Below are positions 24,201 to 32,877 of a stretch of DNA of 64,000 nucleotides, one piece after another. The stretch is from the NCBI RefSeq assembly GCF_005406125.1, contig NZ_BIXZ01000005.1, forward strand, positions 62,001 to 126,000. The letters run 5' to 3'. Positions within the stretch are counted from its first letter, which is position 1; every line of letters begins with the position of its first letter. The notes under the pieces were generated by a model that saw only the letters and a program-made list of their open reading frames with translations, was not told where the DNA came from and did not search any database. This DNA comes from Haloarcula mannanilytica (GTDB lineage: Archaea > Halobacteriota > Halobacteria > Halobacteriales > Haloarculaceae). Both the position numbers and the translations under genes were made by a program.

Positions 24201-26057
24201 ATGACGGCGACACAGGGCAATCTCGCTAGCCTCTCGCGGTTCATTTTCCGGGCTCCGACCTGGTACACGAGTTTAGCGTTTGCACTGGTCATCGCCGCAA
24301 TGACGGGCATCGTTGCCTTCGATTCGCGGTTCATCCTCGACGACGCCTGGCAGGGCGTGTTCCTCATCGGCCTGCCGACATCAATCGCCAGTGCCGTGAC
24401 GCCGTGGGTCGACCGACAGCTGGGTGGCCAGCTAACCCCGAACCGGGCCACCCTGCTTGCGGTCATCTGCGAGCTTATCACAATCGCGATGCTGACCGTC
24501 GCCGGCGTTATCGCCCTCATCACCGTCCGTCTCGGGCAGAACTTCGTCTTCGACGTACTGTTAGTCGCGCTGGCGTCGATATTCGCCTTCCGGCTGCTGA
24601 TACTGATGGCCGTCTCCCGGCACTCGCTGCTGAAAGCGGCGATTCCAGCGAGTATCCAGACGGTCGCCGCCGCCGTCCTCCTGGCGATATACAGCGGGGC
24701 GACCGCGTTCATCCTCGAAGACCCGATGCTCCGGGAGTACCTCTCGCGCCCGGAAGAGGTCCCGCCGCAGGTCCAGGGCTTTCTCCCGCAGGACTTCATC
24801 ATTCTCGCGGTCATCTGTGTCATCTACGCGCTGGCGGTCTGGCTGTTTCTGGTCGTCATCGACCAGCCGTGGCGCTCCTCGCTTGGGGTCTCCGCGCTGG
24901 ATTTCCTCCGGGGGTTCATCGGCCACATCGCCGAAGGCACGCGCGAACTGGAGGAGTTCTTCGAGGACATCGGCGAGGAAGCCGTCGTGCCGGTCACCGT
25001 GCTATCGGTCCGCCGGCCGGGCGGCGAGGAGAAGGCACGGTTCGTCCTACCGATGATTCACCCCGGCCCGATGGGTGAAATCGGCGGCGGAAACCTCCCG
25101 AAACGCGTCGCCGAGTCCGCCGACGGCCTGGCTTTCCCGCCCCACGCCACCGCCGGCCACGACTTCAACCTCGTCACCGAGCGGGAAGTCGACACCATCC
25201 TGTCGACGGCCGAGACAGCCTACCAGAACCTCGAATACGACGACCAGGCGACGGCGGGCCATCGCGTTACCGAGGGGGAAGCCACGCTGACCGGACAGGC
25301 TTTCGGTTCTGACGCGCTCGTCGTGAACACGTACGCACCGGGCTGTGCAGACGACGTTGAGTACGCCGTGGGCCTCTCGGCCATGTCCGAAGCACGGGTC
25401 GATGGACTCGACGACGTGTTGCTGGTCGACGCCCACAACTGCAACGACGGGCTGGAAGGGGATGACCTCGGCCACGTCGTCCCGGGGAGCGAGCGCTCGT
25501 TCGACATGCTTCACGGGGCTGGCAAACTCGGCGGCCTGCTCACCGACGCCGAGGCCGGCCAGCTTCGCTGTGGAGTCGCCTGGGACAAGACCCCCTGGGA
25601 GCCCGAGGACGGCATCGGCCCGCTCGGGATTCGGGTCTGTGTCTTCGAGGTTGACGGCCACCGGACGGCGTACGTCCTCATCGACGGCAACAACATGGAA
25701 CCGGGACTCAGAGAGCGCATCATCGACGCCGTCGAGGGCGTCGACACGATGGAAGTGATGACCAGCGACACGCACATCGTCAACACCGTCGAGGCCGAGA
25801 ATCAGGTGGGACAGGCCATCCCCGAGAAGGAAGTCATCGCCCTCATCGAGGACCTCGTCGACCGCGCCGTCGCCGACCTCGAACCCGTCGAGGCCGGAAT
25901 GGCGAGCGAGCAGGCGACCGTGACGGTGTTTGGCAACGACCGGACCGAGACGCTGGCCTCGACCGCCAATGCGATGGTTTCGATGGGCGGCGCGCTTGCC
26001 GCGGCATTCATCCTCGTCGTGATGACGGTCAGCGTGCTGATTTTCCTGTTGACCTGA
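24201..26057 (+). CDS. DUF2070 integral membrane protein
   Basis: A 618-residue archaeal membrane protein of the DUF2070 family, with about six hydrophobic segments in the first 220 residues, a large soluble domain at about 240-585 and a single C-terminal anchor helix. The soluble domain contains FVLPMIHPGPMGEIGGGNLP, ATAGHDFNL, LLVDAHNCNDG and TSDTHIVNTVEAEN, His/Asp clusters suggesting a metal-dependent hydrolase; this is inference, as no activity is established. It starts at ATG 24201 and is the last protein gene before the serine tRNA. Confidence 0.87.
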   Translation: MTATQGNLASLSRFIFRAPTWYTSLAFALVIAAMTGIVAFDSRFILDDAWQGVFLIGLPTSIASAVTPWVDRQLGGQLTPNRATLLAVICELITIAMLTVAGVIALITVRLGQNFVFDVLLVALASIFAFRLLILMAVSRHSLLKAAIPASIQTVAAAVLLAIYSGATAFILEDPMLREYLSRPEEVPPQVQGFLPQDFIILAVICVIYALAVWLFLVVIDQPWRSSLGVSALDFLRGFIGHIAEGTRELEEFFEDIGEEAVVPVTVLSVRRPGGEEKARFVLPMIHPGPMGEIGGGNLPKRVAESADGLAFPPHATAGHDFNLVTEREVDTILSTAETAYQNLEYDDQATAGHRVTEGEATLTGQAFGSDALVVNTYAPGCADDVEYAVGLSAMSEARVDGLDDVLLVDAHNCNDGLEGDDLGHVVPGSERSFDMLHGAGKLGGLLTDAEAGQLRCGVAWDKTPWEPEDGIGPLGIRVCVFEVDGHRTAYVLIDGNNMEPGLRERIIDAVEGVDTMEVMTSDTHIVNTVEAENQVGQAIPEKEVIALIEDLVDRAVADLEPVEAGMASEQATVTVFGNDRTETLASTANAMVSMGGALAAAFILVVMTVSVLIFLLT

Positions 26058-26120
26058 GGCGGTCGGCCGAAGGCGGTACGGGACCTATCGCCGTCGCTCG
26101 TCGGTTTGGCTGCAGAGAAC

Positions 26121-26204
26121 GCCGAGGAGGAGATTTGAACTCCTGAGTCCGTGAGGACAGTTGCTCTCGAAGCAACCGCCTTGGCCAGGCTAGGCTACCT
26201 CGGC
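26121..26204 (-). tRNA. tRNA-Ser(CGA)
   Basis: On the minus strand the 84 bases fold as a class II tRNA. The acceptor arm is GCCGAGG paired with CCTCGGC, the anticodon stem is GTTGC/GCAAC around the loop TTCGAGA, giving anticodon CGA, and the T arm holds GTTCAAATC. The long variable arm between the anticodon and T stems fits serine. No CCA is encoded and no intron is seen. It decodes UCG. No integrase is nearby. Confidence 0.95.
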
Positions 26205-26289
26205 TCACCCGATAGTTCCGCTGTTTGCTCTTTAGGGGTTTCGATTTTGGTCTCGACATCCCTTTACCGGACCCGTAACATGACAGGCT

Positions 26290-27237
26290 ATGGACGCAAC
26301 TGAGGCAAGTGACGCGTCGAGCCAGATACTCGATGAGATCGGAAGCGCCGTCATCGCTGACCGGGGGTTCTTCGAGACGGTGCTGTTGGGGGTCGTCGCA
26401 AAGGGCCACGTCCTGCTGGAAGACGTGCCCGGCACAGGCAAGACGCTGACCGCCCAATCGTTTGCGACCGCGCTGGGGCTGTCGTTCTCCCGCATCCAGT
26501 TCACGCCGGACCTCCTGCCGGCCGATATCACGGGAACACACATCTTCAACGAGCAGTCCCGGAGCTTCGAGTTCACCGAGGGGCCGGTGTTTGCCAACGT
26601 CGTGCTGGCCGACGAAATCAACCGCGCGCCGCCCAAGACTCAGTCAGCCCTGTTGGAGGCGATGGAGGAGGGACAGGTCACCGTCGACGGCGACACCTAC
26701 GACCTGCCGTCGCCGTTTTTCGTTATCGCCACGCAGAACCCCGTCGACATGGAGGGGACCTTCGAGTTGCCGGAGGCACAGGTCGACCGGTTCCTCGCAA
26801 AAACGTCGCTTGGCTATCCCGACGGCGAGGGCGAGGTCGAACTACTCCGGCGGCGCGCCGGCCGGGACACACAAAGCCCGACCGTCGAGCCGGTACTCGA
26901 CGCCGCGTCGGTCGAGGAACTCCGTAGCGTCCCGGAGACAGTCACCGTCGACGACGACCTGCTACAGTACATGGCCGACCTCGTGCGGGCGACCAGAGAC
27001 GACTACCGCGTGGATGTCGGTGTCTCGCCGCGTGGGACCCAGCGGCTGTTCGAAGCGACGCGGGCGATGGCGACTATCGCCGGCCGCGACTACGTCGCCC
27101 CGGATGACATCAAGCGTGTCGCACAGCCGGTGCTGGCCCACAGACTGGTGTTAACTCCAGATGCCCGCGTCGAGCAGGTCGACAAAGGAACGGTCATCCA
27201 GAGCGTCCTCGACGAGGTCCCCGTCCCGACCGTCTAA
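26290..27237 (+). CDS. MoxR-type AAA+ ATPase
   Basis: A 315-residue AAA+ ATPase of the MoxR family, cytosolic chaperone-like proteins that help mature other proteins. Walker A is EDVPGTGKTLTAQS, Walker B is VVLADEINRAPPKTQSALLE, sensor 1 is FFVIATQNPVDMEG, and the C-terminal lid has SPRGTQRLFEATRAMA and APDDIKRVAQPVLAHR. The usual DUF58 partner is not next to it here. The stop overlaps that of the convergent GtrA gene by four bases. Confidence 0.92.
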   Translation: MDATEASDASSQILDEIGSAVIADRGFFETVLLGVVAKGHVLLEDVPGTGKTLTAQSFATALGLSFSRIQFTPDLLPADITGTHIFNEQSRSFEFTEGPVFANVVLADEINRAPPKTQSALLEAMEEGQVTVDGDTYDLPSPFFVIATQNPVDMEGTFELPEAQVDRFLAKTSLGYPDGEGEVELLRRRAGRDTQSPTVEPVLDAASVEELRSVPETVTVDDDLLQYMADLVRATRDDYRVDVGVSPRGTQRLFEATRAMATIAGRDYVAPDDIKRVAQPVLAHRLVLTPDARVEQVDKGTVIQSVLDEVPVPTV

Positions 27238-27644
27238 CCCCAGGTCCAGCGGGCGTCGAGCGCGTACCGATACAGGCCGGTGATGACGATAGCGCCGCCG
27301 TTCCCGACGAGGTACGCGACGCCACCCCAGGTGACGAACAGCCAGAGAAGCCCCAGTTGAAACGGGATCGCGGTCCCACGGACCAGGTTCGTCTTCCCCA
27401 TCCCGACGAGGTACTCCCTGAGCGTCGAGTGTTGGGACCGGTGGAACGTCCAGGCGTTGTTGAGGACGTACTGAAACAGGATGGTGATCTCGATGGCGAT
27501 AGCCGCCCCGATCAGGTAGTTCAGGCCGCCGACATCGACGAACGACCACAGCAGCGCCGTCTGGACCGACGCTGCGACGACGCCGACGAGGAAAAACCGG
27601 ACGAGCTGCTGTCGCCGGGCCGGTGTGACGACAGCGGACGCCAT
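27234..27644 (-). CDS. GtrA-family membrane protein
   Basis: A 136-residue protein with four hydrophobic segments, of the GtrA family, thought to help move lipid-linked sugars across the membrane. The start RRQQLVRFFLVGVVAASVQT, then YLIGAAIAIEITILFQYVLN with NAWTFHR, is the family signature; the ending YRYALDARWTW repeats it. It lies six bases after the stop of the sulfatase-fold gene upstream on this strand, so the two are an operon, which suggests work on surface glycans or glycolipids. Confidence 0.88.
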   Translation of the reverse strand: MASAVVTPARRQQLVRFFLVGVVAASVQTALLWSFVDVGGLNYLIGAAIAIEITILFQYVLNNAWTFHRSQHSTLREYLVGMGKTNLVRGTAIPFQLGLLWLFVTWGGVAYLVGNGGAIVITGLYRYALDARWTWG

Positions 27645-27650
27645 ACAGCC

Positions 27651-29069
27651 TTACTGATAACCGAGCGCTTTTAGTCGTGCTGTTATCTCCTCGGACGCCT
27701 CCGTGTCGCCGGTACCGGTCCCGTCGCTGTCGAGGGCAGCGAGGTGGTCTGCGACGGCCTCCGACAGCCGGTCCAGCACTGTCGCCGGCGGGTCGGCAGC
27801 AGTCGACTCCGCACAGAGGTCTACCTGTTCCTCCGAGTCGTTCGTCCGGTCGTACAGTTCCTGTCGACCCGACTCTGTGAATTCGATGTAGGTGTAGCGC
27901 TCGTCGCGGGCGCTGAGAAGGAGTTCGCCGTCCGCGCGGCTCCGCGGAATCGGCTGGCTGGTCACGCTCTCGCCGCGGACTGCCGCGGAGACAATGGGGC
28001 CGCGGTCCTCGATAGCCTCGCCGTGGATCGCCGGGGCGACAGAAGTCCCCTCCCACTCGGACGCCGGCGTGAGCGACAGCAGGTCACACACCGTCGGCGC
28101 GATGGTGTCGAGACCGACTGGCGTCTCGACCGACCGGCTCTCGCTTTCCGGTGTCGAGACGATGTAGGGAACGTCGATGAGTTCCCGGTAGAGCTTGGGG
28201 TAATGGGCGAGATGGCCGTGTTCGAGGAACTCCTCACCGTGGTCGCCCGCCACGACGACGGCCGTGTCGTGGCGGTGGCCCTCGGTTTCGAGCGTGTCGA
28301 GTAGCCGTCCGACGCTGGCGTCGACCTGCCGAACCGTCGCCTCGTACAACGTCCGGAGCGTCTCCAGTGTCCGTTCGTCGACCTCCCAGCCCAGTCCAGT
28401 GCGGAGGTGGGAGCCGAGCATCCGCAGGACGCCGAAGTGGTTGTCCGATACCTCGCGGATATGCCGCGGAGCGGGTACGTACGGCGTGTGCGTGTCCATG
28501 TAGTGGACCCAGAGGAAGAACGGCCCGTCAGTCGTTTCCAGGAACTCGATGGCGTGGTCTTCCAGATCACCCATCCGAGACACGTCAGCGAAGGGTCGCT
28601 CGTCGGAGCCGCCGCTGAGGACTGTCGCGGCGCGCCGGAACGGTGACGTACCCAGCTGGACCCACGCCTGGATCGTCGGGTGAGCGGCTAGGTACTTGCT
28701 GTAGCCGCCGCTGTCGACGAACGGTTCGAACTCGTCGAACCCGCGGTCGTACCCCCAGTGGTCCGTGAGGAAGCCGTTTGCAGCGTTGAACCCAGCCGTC
28801 TCGAGACCCGCGTCCGATACTTGTTCTGCCAGCGTCGGCGTCGACGCCAGGCCGATGTCGTCGCTCTCGGAGAACACCGGCCGTGACCCGTGGATGGACG
28901 GGAACGAGAACGGCGTCCAGTTCCCCTGTGCGACGGCGTTCTCGAAGACGACGCCCGAGTCGGCCAGCGAGTCCATGACCGGCGAGACGCTGTCGTCTCC
29001 ACCGAGCGCGTCTGCACGCAACGAATCCACCGTGACCAGCACCACGTTCTCGGTCGCTGGGGCCGTCAT
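27651..29069 (-). CDS. Sulfatase / alkaline phosphatase-fold enzyme
   Basis: A 472-residue enzyme of the sulfatase/phosphodiesterase part of the alkaline phosphatase superfamily. Metal-binding Asp in VLVTVDSLRADALG, nucleophile region NWTPFSFPSIHGSRP, the FLWVHYMDTHTPYVP strand and VVAGDHGEEFLEHGHLAHY with Asp and His ligands are all present. The canonical Cys/Ser-x-Pro-x-Arg sulfatase site is not seen, so the nucleophile is probably Ser or Thr and the enzyme may act as a phosphatase or transferase. No signal peptide is visible. It shares an operon with GtrA. Confidence 0.82.
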   Translation of the reverse strand: MTAPATENVVLVTVDSLRADALGGDDSVSPVMDSLADSGVVFENAVAQGNWTPFSFPSIHGSRPVFSESDDIGLASTPTLAEQVSDAGLETAGFNAANGFLTDHWGYDRGFDEFEPFVDSGGYSKYLAAHPTIQAWVQLGTSPFRRAATVLSGGSDERPFADVSRMGDLEDHAIEFLETTDGPFFLWVHYMDTHTPYVPAPRHIREVSDNHFGVLRMLGSHLRTGLGWEVDERTLETLRTLYEATVRQVDASVGRLLDTLETEGHRHDTAVVVAGDHGEEFLEHGHLAHYPKLYRELIDVPYIVSTPESESRSVETPVGLDTIAPTVCDLLSLTPASEWEGTSVAPAIHGEAIEDRGPIVSAAVRGESVTSQPIPRSRADGELLLSARDERYTYIEFTESGRQELYDRTNDSEEQVDLCAESTAADPPATVLDRLSEAVADHLAALDSDGTGTGDTEASEEITARLKALGYQ

Positions 29070-29288
29070 TATCGACCCACTCTCCCCCGGGACGGTAATG
29101 TTACCGACGTATCGCGTCCGAAAGCCGAGGGGTATCCCCCGTACGTGCCACCTGATTCTCTCATACCCCTTATACTAGACACTGAATACTGAACGTTCCG
29201 GATAAATTCAGCGGTTTATAACCGAACTATACGCGCGTGTCGTAGTATTAAGGACTTTCTTCGGCGATGGACTGTCAGAGTATACCCG

Positions 29289-29819
29289 ATGACAGATCCG
29301 ATCCAGTTTCGGCCCTACGACGACCGGGACGCCGACGCCGTTTGGGCTCTCCACGAGTGGGCGATACGGGAAACCGGAAACGATCCCAGTGATATTCCCG
29401 GCACGGCGGACCTAGAAAACGTCGAGGGGCGGTATCTCGACACTGGCGGGGATTTCATCGTGGGTGTGGTTCCCAACGCTGCCGACGAACAACTCCCGCA
29501 AACGTTCGACGGTGGCCTGGCTGCGATGGGCGGGTTCCTTCCAAACGAAGTCGGCCACGATGACGAGCGGACAGTTCCGGGCGCGGCCGAACTCCACCGG
29601 ATGCGAGTCGCTCCGTCCCAGCAGCGACGCGGCTACGGGCGAGTACTGCTACACAGACTCGAACAGCGAGTCGCTGCGCAGGGGTACGAACTACTGCTGG
29701 CGACGACGGCACAGAGCCAGACGGCCGCGGTCGCGTTCTACCGGGACGAGGGCTACGATGAGGTGGCGCGGTCCCGACAGGGGGAATACGAACTCGTCCA
29801 CTTCGAGAAGCGGCTCTGA
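29289..29819 (+). CDS. GNAT-family N-acetyltransferase
   Basis: A 176-residue GNAT acetyltransferase using acetyl-CoA. The core runs FRPYDDRDADAVWALHEWA, then a beta bulge with AELHRMRVAPSQQRRGYGR, where QRRGYG is the acetyl-CoA pyrophosphate loop, and the end YELLLATTAQSQTAAVAFYRDEGYDEV. The acceptor cannot be told. The start ATG 29289 is divergent from the sulfatase-fold gene, with a 219-base gap that includes AT-rich promoter-like stretches. Confidence 0.87.
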   Translation: MTDPIQFRPYDDRDADAVWALHEWAIRETGNDPSDIPGTADLENVEGRYLDTGGDFIVGVVPNAADEQLPQTFDGGLAAMGGFLPNEVGHDDERTVPGAAELHRMRVAPSQQRRGYGRVLLHRLEQRVAAQGYELLLATTAQSQTAAVAFYRDEGYDEVARSRQGEYELVHFEKRL

Positions 29820-29848
29820 CTGCCGTTCCGAAATCGGTGGTAAAGGGT

Positions 29849-31567
29849 TCAGTCGCCGCTGTAGGCGTCGTCTCCGTCCTCACCGAAGGAAGTGTTGAGC
29901 CCGCCCGGGCTCTCCCGGTCGCGTTCGCGCATACTCTGTCGTGTGAACTGCGGCTTGGCGCGGACGGCCTGTTTCGAGCGGAACGACCACCACAGCGCCA
30001 GGGACAGGCCGACGGTACCGACGATGCCGACAGCGGTGGCCGGCAGCGATGCCTGCGTGTACAGGAACGCCGTCGAGAACAGCGTGCTCGCGAGCAACAT
30101 GCCGAGGATGAGCCGCTTGGTCATCGTTGCGAGCAGGCCGTCCGAGTCCTCGATGTCAGCCTGGACGCGGAAGTCCTCCCGCTCGACCCGGTCGAGGACG
30201 TTTTCGAGTTTGGGCGGAATCCTCACAGCCGAGCGGGTCGCATCGGACACTTCGGTCGCTCTGTCCTCGATGAAGTTCCGGACACCCTCGGCGAGGTACC
30301 CCTCCTCACGGAGGTAGTCGGTGGCGACGCCGATGAAGTCGAAGTCTTCATCCAGGGTGACACAGACGCCTTCGACGACCGTGGCGACGCGCAACACAAG
30401 CGCCAGGTTCGCCGGCAACCGAAGCGGGAACTCGTAGATGGTGTCCTCGACCTGCTGGATGATCTGCTGGACGCGGTACTGCTCGATGTCCTCGCCACGA
30501 GCGTCGGCGATAGCCAACTCCATCACGTCGCCCATCACTTGCCGGTCGGCCTCCGGCGAGAGCGTCCCCATCTCAATGAGGGCATCGAGGATGGCGTCGA
30601 TGTCCTGCTCGGCGACGGCGGCGTAGAAGTCGATGATCTTGTCCTGGACGAACGGATCGACCCGCCCGGACATCCCGAAGTCATAGAAGACGAGCGTCCC
30701 GTCGTCCTGCACGGCGAGGTTCCCGGGATGGGGGTCGGCGTGGAACACGCCGTCGTCGATTATCATCTGGAGGTACGCCCGCTGGAGCGTCTCGGCCAGT
30801 TCCGTTCGATTGATGCCGCCCGCATCAAGGCTGTCGATGTCGTTGATCTTCGTCCCGGGGACGTACTCCATTGTCAGTACGCGCCGCGTGGAATGAGACT
30901 CCTTGACCTTGGGGATACAGATGCGGTCGTTGTCCCTGAAGTTCTCCCGGATCTCAGTGAGCATCCGGCCCTCCCGCTGGTAGTCCATTTCCTCGCGGAT
31001 GGTCTTCGAGAACTCGTCGGCCAGTGTCTCCAGCGAGAACGACCGGGAGTCGTCGATGAAATACATCAACAGCGGGAGCGACCAGCGGACGACACGCAGG
31101 TCTGCCTCGACGAGCGCTTCGATACCGGGGCGGCGAATCTTGACAGCGACCTTCTCCCCGTCGATTTCGGCCAGATACACCTGGCCGAGCGACGCACCGC
31201 TTATCGCGTCTGTCTGGAATTCGTCGAAGCGGTCGTCGACGGACCCCAGTTCGTCCTCGATGACGACCCGCGCCTCGTCCCAGTCCGCCGGTGGCACGCG
31301 GTCCTGCAGCTTCGAGAACTCCTCGATGTACTCCGGTGGCAGGACATCCGGTCGAGTCGAGAGGATCTGCCCGAGCTTGATGAACGTGGGGCCAAGCGTC
31401 AGCAACGAGTCGAGCAGCTGCTGTGCACGTTTGCGACGCTGTTCAGGCGTGACACGGCGCGATGAGCCGATCACGAAGAACCGCTTTCGGTCTCGTGCGT
31501 ACGCGACCAACAGGGGCAGGAAGTGGCGAGCGACGACGAGGAACCGCCAGTACGCGCGAAGGTTCAC
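29849..31567 (-). CDS. ABC1/UbiB-family atypical kinase
   Basis: A 572-residue ABC1/AarF/UbiB-type atypical protein kinase-like ATPase. The family's KxGQ motif is in TFIKLGQILSTRPDVLP; then come GASLGQVYLAEIDGEKVAVKIRRPG, the ATP-binding segment, and the HADPHPGNLAV with YDFGMSGR metal site. Two hydrophobic segments near residues 490-540 anchor it in the membrane. Members are tied to quinone or isoprenoid lipid metabolism; the substrate here is unknown. The start is GTG 31567, 18 bases after the Hsp20 stop, forming an operon. Confidence 0.92.
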   Translation of the reverse strand: MNLRAYWRFLVVARHFLPLLVAYARDRKRFFVIGSSRRVTPEQRRKRAQQLLDSLLTLGPTFIKLGQILSTRPDVLPPEYIEEFSKLQDRVPPADWDEARVVIEDELGSVDDRFDEFQTDAISGASLGQVYLAEIDGEKVAVKIRRPGIEALVEADLRVVRWSLPLLMYFIDDSRSFSLETLADEFSKTIREEMDYQREGRMLTEIRENFRDNDRICIPKVKESHSTRRVLTMEYVPGTKINDIDSLDAGGINRTELAETLQRAYLQMIIDDGVFHADPHPGNLAVQDDGTLVFYDFGMSGRVDPFVQDKIIDFYAAVAEQDIDAILDALIEMGTLSPEADRQVMGDVMELAIADARGEDIEQYRVQQIIQQVEDTIYEFPLRLPANLALVLRVATVVEGVCVTLDEDFDFIGVATDYLREEGYLAEGVRNFIEDRATEVSDATRSAVRIPPKLENVLDRVEREDFRVQADIEDSDGLLATMTKRLILGMLLASTLFSTAFLYTQASLPATAVGIVGTVGLSLALWWSFRSKQAVRAKPQFTRQSMRERDRESPGGLNTSFGEDGDDAYSGD

Positions 31568-31585
31568 CGGCTTGCCACCTCTGGG

Positions 31586-31942
31586 TCAGTCCCCGTCGAT
31601 CGGGATTGTCGTACTCGGTGCGGCTGTCGCCTTCGGCAGGCGGAGTTCGAGGACACCGTTTTCCACGGTCCCCTCCCCGCCCTGCCCGGTCGTGTCCGGC
31701 GGGAGCGGGAGTTCAGCGTCGAGGAACACGGAGCGATCCTCGCGGACAAAGGTGAACTCGCCGGGCACGTCCTTGGTCCGTTGTCCGTCGATACGGAGAC
31801 GGCCCCCTTCGACGGTCACGTCGATTGTGTCCGCGGTCACGCCCGGCAGATCGAGCACGAGCAGGTATTCGTCCTCGGATTCGAGCACGTCCGCGAACAC
31901 AGCGTCGGGGAGGTCCCGAAGCGCTTCACGCAGGGCTGACAT
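31586..31942 (-). CDS. Hsp20-family small heat-shock protein
   Basis: A 118-residue protein with an alpha-crystallin domain. The strands read FADVLESEDEYLLVLDLPGV, IDVTVEGGRLRIDGQR, DRSVFLDAELPLPPDT and NGVLELRLPKA, which is the usual Hsp20 ending; a short C-terminal TTIPID stands where the IxI anchor often is. It is an ATP-independent holdase. The start ATG 31942 gives a short N-terminal arm. It sits between the GIDE-like membrane protein and the ABC1 kinase on the same strand. Confidence 0.88.
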   Translation of the reverse strand: MSALREALRDLPDAVFADVLESEDEYLLVLDLPGVTADTIDVTVEGGRLRIDGQRTKDVPGEFTFVREDRSVFLDAELPLPPDTTGQGGEGTVENGVLELRLPKATAAPSTTIPIDGD

Positions 31943-31989
31943 ACGCCCGTCTAGGTGGTACGCTGTGGTAAACCCGACGGTCCCGGCGA

Positions 31990-32766
31990 CTACAGAAGGA
32001 CGGAAAGGAGAACAAACACGCCGGCGGCGACGATCACCAGTCCGAACACGGTCTCCGTAATCGCGCCCCGCGCAATCCGCCAGGCAGTGCCCCGCTCGCT
32101 GGTGTCGGAGATGACAAACACCGGCGTGCCGTCGCCGTCCCCGACGACGGCATCGACGAGATTGCTGCCCCATTCTGTTGCAGGGCCACGCATCGCCTGG
32201 CCGTAGACGTACACGTCCTCGCCAACGTCCAGCCGTCGCTCGGTGAAACGCTGTTTGTTCCCCAGGCTGATTTCCGTCACGAGTAGGTTCACGGACCCGT
32301 CCTGGGCCTCGACGGCCTCCGTCCGCTCGACGTAGTCGGCCAACCGCTCAGGGAGTTCCGTGCCGGGGGACACCGTCACTGACTGGGATTCGAATCGCAC
32401 GTCCGCGCCGTCGGGATTGACTCGCACGCGAGCGCCCCCGTCGTCGACGACAAAGTCGACACCGCCCTGTCCCTCGTCCAGCGTCTCCCAGCTGGAGTGT
32501 TTCCCCGACGAACGGTACTCCTCGACCTCGTAGGTGTAGGCCAGACACTTGCTGCCGGTAAAGGGGGCCGTGACCGTGCCGGCCTCCTCGTCGGCGACGG
32601 CCGTCCCGGTGATTTCGACCGGCCCGGTGTATCCGTCGAGCGAGCCCACCGGGACCGGATCGTTACGGAGGATGTGAACCACTGTCCGGAGTTCCCGGCC
32701 GCCACGGGCGAGGAGGACCGCGCCGACAGCTAGGAACACGACGGCGACCAGTTGCGCGAGGACCAT
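31990..32766 (-). CDS. GIDE-domain membrane protein
   Basis: A 258-residue protein with one N-terminal and one C-terminal hydrophobic helix and a beta-rich domain between them, resembling the GIDE domain of MUL1/MULAN-type mitochondrial membrane proteins and their prokaryotic relatives. The pattern is GYTGPVEITGTAVADEEAGT, FTGSKCLAYTYEVEEY, WETLDEGQGGVDFVVDDGGA and, late, GEDVYVYGQAM with TPVFVISDTSER. There is no RING finger, so ubiquitin ligase activity is not implied. It heads an operon with Hsp20 (47 bases) and the ABC1 kinase. Confidence 0.7.
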   Translation of the reverse strand: MVLAQLVAVVFLAVGAVLLARGGRELRTVVHILRNDPVPVGSLDGYTGPVEITGTAVADEEAGTVTAPFTGSKCLAYTYEVEEYRSSGKHSSWETLDEGQGGVDFVVDDGGARVRVNPDGADVRFESQSVTVSPGTELPERLADYVERTEAVEAQDGSVNLLVTEISLGNKQRFTERRLDVGEDVYVYGQAMRGPATEWGSNLVDAVVGDGDGTPVFVISDTSERGTAWRIARGAITETVFGLVIVAAGVFVLLSVLL

Positions 32767-32877
32767 ACGTCCACTCCGAGCCGGACCGAACAAAAGGGTT
32801 CTCGGTCCACGGAGACTGGTGACGGACAGGTCGTGACCACTCGGGGTGTTTTTGCCACCGTACCCACTAGCAGAGGT

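Noticed and set aside
26100-26300. The serine tRNA as an integration site for a mobile element
   Set aside because: No integrase, no repeated tRNA 3' end and no change of gene content are seen on either side within the window.
29837-31465. A 542-codon plus-strand frame antisense to the ABC1 kinase
   Set aside because: It is a shadow of the high-GC coding strand: rich in Arg, Val and His with no domain, while the minus-strand frame has all ABC1 motifs.
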